Origin: Nicotiana tabacum
Taxonomy: Eukaryota > Streptophyta > Magnoliopsida > Solanales > Solanaceae
Assembly (NCBI RefSeq): GCF_000715075.1
Contig: NC_134095.1
Location: forward strand, 8,418,722 to 8,482,721
DNA: 64,000 nt
Direction of reading: 5' to 3'
The notes under the pieces: generated by a model
Database searches by the model: none
The model's input: only the letters and a program-made list of their open reading frames with translations
What the model was told of the DNA's origin: nothing
Program-made: the position numbers and the translations under genes
In this document: positions 56,450 through 64,000 of the stretch, piece after piece
Position numbering within the stretch: the first letter of the stretch is position 1
How the letters are laid out: each line of letters opens with the position of its first letter

Positions 56450-56620
56450 GGGGAGGCCTTGGAGCAGTGATAAAGTTGTTCTGTGCGACCTATAAGTCAC
56501 GAGGCCGTTGGTACTTGCATTAGCCATTAGGGTAGGCTTCCTACATCACACCTTCTTGGGGTGCGGCCTTTCTCCGGACCCTGCATAAACGCATGATGCT
56601 TCATGCACTGGCTTGCCCGG
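56450..56620 (+). mobile_element. Au-like SINE upstream of NPF copy 2
   Basis: GGGGAGGCCTTGGAGCAGTG (A box), TATAAGTCACGAGGCCG (B box decayed), TTGCATTAGCCATTAGGGTA, TCACACC and GGGTGCGGCC, ending near CTTGCCCGGCC. It is more diverged than the copy at 43445-43628. Confidence 0.75.
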
Positions 56621-56954
56621 CCGAAAATGAGATTCAATTATTTAGTCTCCAATTTCTGTATGTCAAGAACCACTCAAAACAAACACTTTAATCACAAAGA
56701 GTAATACTCATAATTAGTGAAAACAAGGCAGTACATTCCAATTACTTACAACAACAAAATTTCTTTTTCATCTGCAACATGGAGTTAATTAAGCAGATGG
56801 TTGTAATATTTTAGCTCCAAACAGTGATGTTTTATGGACATCTCCATTTTATTGTTCTCATTTGGTCAAATGGTATCTTAACCTGAGCAAAGAGACAATA
56901 AGTATCAGACTAGTATTTGGTCCAATTTGCGCCAAATTTGTTATTTCTGCGGCT

Positions 56955-57631
56955 CCAAATTTGGTGTAACTGGTAATGTTGCTGCCATGTGACTAGGAGA
57001 TTACTGTTAGGATCGTAAAAATCAGGTGTCATACGGAAGCTAGCAAAACAAACCTTGAGCGACGATAAATCATACAACAAAGGAGAAATATACCAAAAGA
57101 GACACAAACATTTAACGTAGTTCGGTCAACTGACCTACGTCCACCGCGGAGATGAGCAATCCACTATATAAAAAGAGAGTACAAAATATCGAGAGAACAA
57201 CCTCACGAAGAGGAAAATACAAGTGACTCACTAACACTTGTCCCGTAAAGTTCTTCTCCTAAACACGACTCTCAAACCCCCTATGGCTACATTGTGGATG
57301 CTACTGAATGAGAAGGACGAATCTTCAATTTATAGAACTCCAAACCTTTTCCTACAAGAAAAAGTACTAGCCAAGTATAGGAGAATTATAATTTCCTTCT
57401 ACAAAAAGGAAAACCCAATTAAAGTAATTATATTGCTCTTTCCTTCAACAAATAGGAAAACCAAATATGGTAAGAAAATTATGACAAATACCTAACAATT
57501 ACGGGTTCGAGCCGTGGAAACAGGCTCTTGCAGAAATGCAAGGTATGTTTGCGTACAATAGACCCTTGTGATCCGGCCCTTCCCCGGGCCCCGGACCTAG
57601 CGAGAGCTTAGTGCACCGGGCTGCCCTTTTT
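56955..57631 (+). mobile_element. SINE interrupted by a solo LTR
   Basis: The 5' part (about 56955-57004: TTTGGTGTAACTGGTAATGT, GCCATGTGACTAGG) and 3' part (57498-57631: GGGTTCGAGCCGTGGAAACA, CCGGCCCTTCCCCGGG, GCACCGGGCTGCCC with a T tail) are the two halves of one tRNA-derived SINE. They are split exactly at the B box by the LTR. Confidence 0.7.
57005..57497. mobile_element. Solo copia LTR, 493 bp, with 5-bp target duplication
   Basis: Begins TGTTAGGATCG and ends ATACCTAACA; flanked by ATTAC at 57000-57004 and 57498-57502. A solo LTR arises by recombination between the two LTRs of a full element. ACGTAGTTCGGTCAACTGAC resembles the ACGAGGTTCGGCT word of the 48448 element, so it is probably a related copia family. 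The open frame within it is not a gene. Confidence 0.88.
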
Positions 57632-59221
57632 TTCCTGAAGCTGATCAAAATAAACTTGTTAAAACCTTAAGCGTGCTTTATCTCCACATTGTTAATCCCT
57701 TATAATAATTGATTTGAAATGGAATTCAAGTCAGTGTAAGCAAATTATTAGAATGTCAACTGAGTTCTGATGCTGAATTGCAACTTAGCATTTTGACACT
57801 CACTTTAGGACAAAGACATTATTATATATGCTAGAGCTATGTAGATGGCAACATATATATTAGAATAACTCCTATTTGCCGATCATTTACACAGTAAATT
57901 TGATTTACTATAATGAAGCATTACAAAGTTGGCTCATGTAGAGAGGTGTCATATGCGGCCACTTATGAGCTGGGCAAAAAATACCAAAGAGTTTTATTCT
58001 AAAAATAATAATTTATTTACCCGTTTAACTGGCTTAGATATTGGGGCAAAGTGCACCAGTAGCTACTTTTTAAGCTTGTTATTTAAAATATATTCATAAT
58101 TTATAATGTATTTAAAGATTAACCAATTCATTTAAACTTCAGGACTAAGTATCTTGAATTTTTGAGCTGCTAATTTGAAATTCAGGCTTAGTGTCCTAAA
58201 TTTTTAAGCTGCTAATTTGAAACTTGAGACTAAGTGTCCTGAATTTCTAAACTGCTAATTTGAAATACATGACTAAGTGTCCTGAATTTCTGAACTGCTA
58301 ATTTAAAATTCATGACAAAAGATTCAAATTTCTGGACACAATTTTCGAATTTTAGGACACAATGTCCTGAAGTTTGAAGATTGCTTTGCTTGTTAACTAC
58401 AAAAGTTGACTTGATGTTGATGAACCATTTAGGCAATATAGTTAGCTCTTGTGCTAATCTCTCAAAAAAACTCTCATGGGGGAATTATGTTAACTTTATA
58501 AGAAATGAGCCAAAGAATGTCAAAATGAAAAAAAGAAAAAAAGAAATTTGGTATATTGCCGGCTTTGGATTCTTTCAAAGGCATAAACTCTTGAAGGTCC
58601 ACTGGAATATCCAAGAAGCTCAACTTGATCTTAGTTTAACAAATAAATATCAAAAGTTGACCGGCGTATATATATACAACTTTACAAGACACATTAAGCT
58701 AATTAAGTGTTAGACAGAAACGTCTTTACTAAAACTGAAGTATTTCAGAGTTTGGTGAAACTGATGGATCTAAGGGTGTGTTTGGTAAAAAGGAAAATGT
58801 TTTCCGTGGAAAATATTTTCTTGGAAAACAAGTAGTAATCTTATTTATTTTCTGGTGTTTGATACGCAAATTAAGGAAAATAACTTCTTAAGAATATTCA
58901 TAAATAATTTTACAGGTAATTGTTTTACAATATTAGGTTACTCAAAATCACTTACAGGTAATTGTTTACTTCAAAAATGGACTGGCGTCCGGAAAAAAAT
59001 GATAAATGAATCGTTACATCAATTAAAACAACATTGATTGTATCTGTAAGCATATAATTTGACCTTTCCCTCAAGTTTGGGTTCGTAATACTAATATCTC
59101 TTGTGGTTTACAATATCACTTGCATCCTTTGTTTCGAAAAGCTGATATTTATAGCAAAACCAGCAGCGAGTAAGAGTTTGTGTTATAGCTTTCAAGTATC
59201 TACAAACAATCACAAAGAAAT
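57632..59221. other. Spacer with a 54-bp tandem repeat
   Basis: At 58145-58320 four units of about 54 bp share GCTAATTTGAAATTCA and TAAGTGTCCTGAATTT. At about 58776 a MITE-like start (GGGTGTGTTTGGTAAAAAGG, TTTTCCGTGGAAAATATTTT) is seen. No gene is supported. Confidence 0.65.
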
Positions 59222-60437
59222 GGCTACAAAGAATTGAGAGACTCCTACAAAGAATTAGTCAACACTGTCTATAGAACTGAGGCTAAAGTTGTTGATTTTA
59301 GACGCAAGGTGCATGCTCTGTTTAGTCTTTTGAATACTTTTATTTTCTTTTGTATCTTGTCTCTTCTTCATCTTTTGAAGATCACCTCACTTTCTTGATT
59401 CTGCTGGATTTTGAACCGCTTTACTCTCCCATAATTTTCAGACCAATTTCATGGATCGCTAGACCATACTCTTAGGTTCCTGTCTCAACCTTGTTGCCTT
59501 ATATATAAACTATTCCGTGTACAATACTGAAAACCATAAATAAATTGAAAAAAGGCAACCCGGTACACTAAGCTCTTGCTATGCACGGGGTCCTGGGAAG
59601 AGTCGAACCTCAAGGGTCTAAAGTACGCAGTTTTACCCTGTATTTCTGCAAGAAGTTGTTTCCACACTGATTACATGACATCAACTTTATTAGTTATTGA
59701 GTTTAGTATAAGTTATGCATGTATTTGTGCATAGGAAATGAACACAATGAATTCATTATGCTGCAGGAAGAGTACGTAGAAGAAGCTAACTTATGGGCAA
59801 AGTCTGCATCAAAAGGACTTATCATAGAAGTTCTAAAGACCAAGCACCTCAACGACTTTGCAGCGGTCATTTCGGCAAATGCCTTATATTTTATGGATCA
59901 TATGAAGGTTATCAAGTTGCTAAAATTTGATATGGAATTGGAGAAGACAATAAAGAGATCTCTATGTTTATTTTCCTTCCAAATGAAAAAGATGGATTGC
60001 CTAGTCTATTGACAAAAGTGAATTCTAATCCAAAATTCTTTACCCAAAAATTCAGGCTTTGGAAGGAAAAACTTGATGCATTCTACATTCCAAAGTTCAA
60101 ATTCTCATACGCTGCTATGGATCAAGTGATAGAAACAATGAAGGAAATGGGATTGACTCTGCCTTTTGACGAAGAATTCAGAGAGACAACTGAGATTGTG
60201 GAAGATAAAGGGTCATTCTTTATCAACAGGATATTACAAAAAGCATTTGTGGAAATAAATGAGAAGGGTACTGAGGCAGCAGCTGTTACTTTTGAGTCAG
60301 ATGATGACCTGGGATTTTCATTGGAGGATTTAAGTTTTGTAGCAGATCACCCTTTCTTATTCATGATAAAGGGAAAAGGTTTCAAGATTGGTGATATTCA
60401 CTGGAGCTGTACTAAATCCTTTGAGTTCGTCAAATGA
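59222..60437 (+). pseudogene. Truncated serpin (serine protease inhibitor family)
   Basis: Left fragment 59222-59308 (YKELVNTVYRTEAKVVDFRR) has the helix before the serpin VDF box and ends at a GT. After an intron holding a SINE, 59766 onward gives EYVEEANLWAKSASKGLIIE and AAVISANALYF, then a deletion of roughly 40 residues, a frameshift near 59965, and 59964-60437: FIFLPNEKDGLPSLL, KFKFSYAAMDQVIETMKEMG, the hinge EINEKGTEAAAV, and ADHPFLFMIKGKG close to the C-terminus. The first third is missing. Intact plant serpins are about 390 residues and inhibit proteases by loop insertion; this copy cannot fold as one. Confidence 0.8.
59545..59672 (-). mobile_element. 5'-truncated SINE within the serpin pseudogene
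   Basis: Read on the minus strand: GTGTGGAAACAACTTCTTGC, AGGGTAAAACTGCGTAC, TAGACCCTTGAGGTTCGACT, AGAGCTTAGTGTACCGGGTT and a T tail. It is the same subfamily as 56955-57631. Confidence 0.7.
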
Positions 60438-60506
60438 TTCAGATGACTAAGAAAGAGACATGGGATTTTTTTTTTTTGTGTGTGTGTGTGTGACATTGGC
60501 TATTTG

Positions 60507-60694
60507 TGGAGGCGGATCCAGAATTTAAAGTTTATGGGTTCCTATAGCGACCTTAAGTAAATATACAATAAATTACATGGGTTCAAAATAAAAAATTATG
60601 GATATTTGGTGAATTTTTAAAATATATATACAGGATATGTACAAAAGCTACTAGGTTCACGGAACCCACATGTAATAGGTTGTATCTGCCCCTG
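60507..60694. mobile_element. Tip100-like hAT MITE with 8-bp target duplication
   Basis: The left end TGGAGGCGGATCCAGAA and right complement CAGGGGCAGATACAACC are related to the CAGGGGCGGA end of Tip100 elements. GCTATTTG is present on both sides (60499-60506 and 60695-60702), the hAT-type 8-bp duplication. Confidence 0.8.
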
Positions 60695-60702
60695 GCTATT
60701 TG

Positions 60703-62164
60703 TATAAGAACTTTGACGGTCTCCTATTGGTAAAGCCTTGTAACTGAGGGACATCCCTCAGTAATTCGCATCGATAAAAGGTGGATATTTGGTAGTGATA
60801 TTAGTGTTAAAACACAATCATTCTATCTTGTTTATCCTCCAACTTTACTGTTAACATGTCACTACTTTACTGGTCAATTGGTTTTGTGGCTCATTACAAA
60901 CTTGTTTTTAATTTTATGACCCCATCTCTATTTTTACACGTCAGAGATTTGCATTTACATACGAAAGATCTATCTTTTACACGTAAGAGATCTAAAAAAG
61001 ATATTTTGTTAAATTCAACATTGTAAAAAGCCGTGAAAGCCTAAAACCCCACATGAAAGACGATAATGATTTTCCAAAGTAAAATATCCTCTACATGAAA
61101 ATATTTCACGTAAACCATTTTACATTATCCTACTAAACATAGTATAGTCGATACACATTCTTGTTGATGCATTGATCCATTCTTGTTGGGCTACGTAGTA
61201 TAGTCGATACCCATGTTGGGACATGCTCTTCTTTTCTCCATGTGAGTTTTAAATTTTATGTATTGACGTATAAAAATATTTATACAATCATGTTATTTAA
61301 AAGGTAATTGTACATAATTCTATTTAATATCATTGATTTGTTAAACTATAATAAATGGTAAGTAACATATTATAAGATGATGGAAGAAGTTATATTACTC
61401 TTAGGGGCGGACCCATGTTGATTCAACCGGGTTCAGTTGAACCCTCTTCGTTAAAAAATTGAATTAATTTTTAGTGAATTTATTTTTCTAAGAAACAAAT
61501 TGTATAGATAAATAAAGTTGAACCCACTTGACATATGGAAGGTGTGATAGCTCATGTGGGTTCATTATGAATGAAAAGTCTTGAGTACGATTCTCCTGCA
61601 TTACATTTTGACTAGTGCTTTATTCTACTCTTTCCAAAAAATGGATCACCTTTGTTGCTCTTATTGTTTCTTCCTAAACCCCACGCCCACTTTATCTATA
61701 TGTACATGTACTTTTTTTTTCTCTTTCAAATATTCTTCTGTCTCAATTTTACACATTTTTTATTTGAAGTGTTTCAAATATTTTGTACTAGTCTACTTAT
61801 GCCGCTCCCTCACCTTTTTTTTTTAATTATTTGTTCTCATTTAGCTTATTTTCATAGTTCCAGAATTATATACTATTAAATTATTAATTTACTTTAGTTT
61901 ATAGTCTATTTTATTATTATTGTATCCACTGATTCATTTGTTACAATAAATACTTGAGCGCTTGTTAATTTGTTAAAGTTAATAAACAGTTTAGTATTTT
62001 AGTATAGATTGAACTGAATTTTATAAGTAAAATTTCAAAAAGTTGTGAAGTTAATATATTGTCAATTTGGGAAAGCAAACAGAGTTATTGTTATTTTATT
62101 TTCTTAAGAACACGACCTTAAAATAAAATAAAGAGTAGGGGGGGGGGGGAATTCTTTGAAGTTA
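60703..62164. other. AT-rich spacer with a second Tip100-like fragment
   Basis: At about 61402-61590 TTAGGGGCGGACCCATGTTG and CAACCGGGTTCAGTTGAACC are hAT MITE sequence without a clear far end. AGTATAGTCGATAC is repeated at 61141 and 61198. A G run lies near 62140. No gene is seen. Confidence 0.55.
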
Positions 62165-62640
62165 TTGTCACGACCCATTTCCATAACAGATCGTGATGGC
62201 GCTCAACACCATTGCCGGGCAAGCCAACACAGAAAATACTAAATAAGTTCTCACTTACTTTTACCAAAATAGTTGCAATAATTCTCTAAGTTAAAGTAAA
62301 AACCAGAAATGAACAGTAAGGTGCCAAAAATAATCATACAACCCCAAAATATCAGTCTACTAATGTGCGTGCCAAGACCTGGTGTCACAAGTTGTGGGCA
62401 ACTAGTGGAATATACAAAATAATCAATCTATCCTACTGTCCGAAATAGAATAGACAACAAAAATAAATAAGAGAGACTCCTTCAAGTTGCTGAACGGCAT
62501 GGGAAGGGAAACAACTCACCGTAGAAGTCTCGAAATATGCTCAGGGATGCGCACCAGACTGATAGCCAGAGACACCTGCCTCAGATCCTGTACAATTAAG
62601 TACAGAAGTGTAGTATGAGTACATAAACAATATGTACCCA
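62165..62640 (-). repeat. Ty3/gypsy LTR fragment, inverted
   Basis: TGTCACGACCCATTTCC at the left is the complement of a gypsy LTR end; GACCTGGTGTCACAAG and TACGCAC-like words match complements of the 1-2566 LTR (ACCAGACCTTGGG, ATGGCG region), so it is a related family in opposite orientation. It stops near 62640 without reaching the other LTR end. Confidence 0.6.
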
Positions 62641-63400
62641 GTAAGTATCTCGTCTAAACCTCCTTTTTCCGCCCCCGCGAGGGGTGAAGGAGTTTTTTCC
62701 AATTAAAGGACAATCGAAACGGGATTTATTTATTTATTTCAGAGTCGCCACTTGGGAGATTTAGGATGTCCCAAGTCACCAATTTAATCCCGAACCGAGG
62801 AAAAGAATGACTCTGTATTACAGTCCGCGAACCAAAAATCCGGATAAGGAATTCTGTTAACCCGGGAGAAGGTGTTAGGCATTCCCGAGTTCCGTGGTTC
62901 TAGCACGGTCGCTCAACTGTCATATTCGGCTTGTTTATCTGATTTTATACAATTATGCGCTCATGTGCAAGTTTTAACTCTTTACCGCTTTTATCATTAT
63001 ATTTTTTAAAAGAATGTGAACATCGTTTAAAAACATGTCTTTGGATTGCGTCACATAAAATGCACCCACGATCCGGAACGTATTTTTATTCAATGTTTTG
63101 GGATTTGGATTTGGGTCGCATAAATGCGCACCCGTGTTTAAGAATGTATGATTATTAAAATCGTGCCTAAAACAATTAGCGTATTATTATTTATGGGTAA
63201 GACCGTAGAATTCACTAAACAGTCCATCCCAAATTCTAAATACTTAATTAAACATTTATTGAGGGCCCCGCAATTGGTGCATTTTATTGGGCGAGACTCA
63301 TCTCATTTTATTTTTTAAAGGACAGTCCTAAAATGCCTACATTTTTCTATTGAAATTTGTCTCTACAAAATTAAAAAAAAAAATATCTTAATTTATTTAC
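62641..63400. repeat. Unclassified dispersed repeat
   Basis: The stretch with CAGAGTCGCCACTTGGGAGA, AACCCGGGAGAAGGTGTTAG and GAGTTCCGTGGTTCTAGCAC has the uniform base content of a high-copy repeat, and I recall it as frequent in Nicotiana genomic DNA (not checked). It may be LTR sequence. No coding frame is seen. Confidence 0.4.
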
Positions 63401-64000
63401 ATGTTATTACCTAGTTACATTATACTAGGCATGTTCTCAGTTTGTCAAATAAAAAAAAACATAGCAATCTAATTTTAATCCTAGACCATTTACATGCTGA
63501 AATTAACCAATATTATTTAACTAAACAATATTTCTACCAAGTTCCTATTAGATGGCCTATTCGTTTGATTTTTGACTCGACGGAGTTACTACACCATTTA
63601 TTTATTTTTAGGCAATATATGTAGATAGTTCATCTGTTAAGCTATCGTCGGATGTTCCACTATATGTATTAAATAGCTACATGATTCTGATTTTTGCAAG
63701 CTAAATAATTTGTACATACAAATAAAATTCAGAATATAATTAAAACAAATTTAGAATTTCAACTCTTCATTTTTTCGTATTCATGCTTCATATTTCGGAT
63801 TACAATAACCAGCGTGTCAGTTGTGTACCTGATATTGGAAGCAAAAGAAAATGAAGATGAGAATCAGCAGCAGTAATAACAATACAGTACAGCAACAACA
63901 GTCCAGCAACAGTAACAACCCAGGAACAGAGTTTGCAAACCAGTGGAGCAGTAATCCCAAAAACAAAAGCTTCAAGCTTTGATGAAACAACAACAATTAA
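63401..64000. other. AT-rich end of window with CAA/CAG-rich tail
   Basis: No gene is supported. From 63865 the sequence is rich in CAGCAGCAG, CAACAACAG and AACAACAAC, a simple-sequence tract. Confidence 0.5.

Noticed and set aside
57238..57495. 85-codon open frame
   Set aside because: Inside the solo LTR, no similarity to any protein domain I know.

Overview
The window is nuclear DNA of a flowering plant, very probably a Solanaceae and most likely a Nicotiana. The grounds are split, intron-rich genes, (TTG)n-tailed TS/RTE-type retroposons, Au-like SINEs, an integrated caulimovirid of the tobacco vein clearing virus (solendovirus) type, and AT-rich spacers packed with MITEs. No database was searched; family names come from motifs read by eye.

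Host genes are few: a thylakoidal/plastid type I signal peptidase (24523-27316, +, six exons, catalytic Ser and Lys present); a secretory-pathway protein resembling TUNICAMYCIN INDUCED 1 (37674-40155, +, three exons); two tandem NRT1/PTR-family transporters on the minus strand (44284-41561, which carries an apparent one-base frameshift, and 56126-53768, which looks intact); and a broken serpin (59222-60437, +).

Everything else is mobile DNA, often nested. At 1-18.3 kb a long Ty3/gypsy LTR with its primer-binding site is fused to a decayed hAT copy. A second, longer hAT element follows, and a scrambled endogenous pararetrovirus (8772-17360) sits in its TA-rich 3' region. Downstream of the virus is a small gene encoding a solo BED zinc finger. 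At 18.9-29.1 kb there are a large TIR element with nested SINE and Stowaway, a dead LINE with an RNase H domain, and a 5'-truncated RTE LINE with an 18-bp target duplication.

At 29982-37501 lies a 7.5-kb Mutator-like element (MULE) with long terminal inverted repeats and a 9-10-bp target duplication. It carries a decayed DDE/SWIM transposase, an intact minus-strand GRF-zinc-finger/coiled-coil gene, a decayed plant mobile domain (PMD) gene, a satellite-like array, and many copies of a 17-bp perfect dyad. Its right end is 172 bp upstream of the TIN1-like start codon. This is the most unusual unit in the window.

At 43-57 kb are SINEs and foldback MITEs in NPF introns, a TAA-flanked Tourist-like element containing a hAT fragment and a second solo-BED gene, a Ty1/copia element inserted exactly into the terminal repeat of a Stowaway-like MITE, and a solo LTR inserted into a SINE. 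The last 4 kb hold hAT-type MITEs, a gypsy LTR fragment and unclassified repeat.
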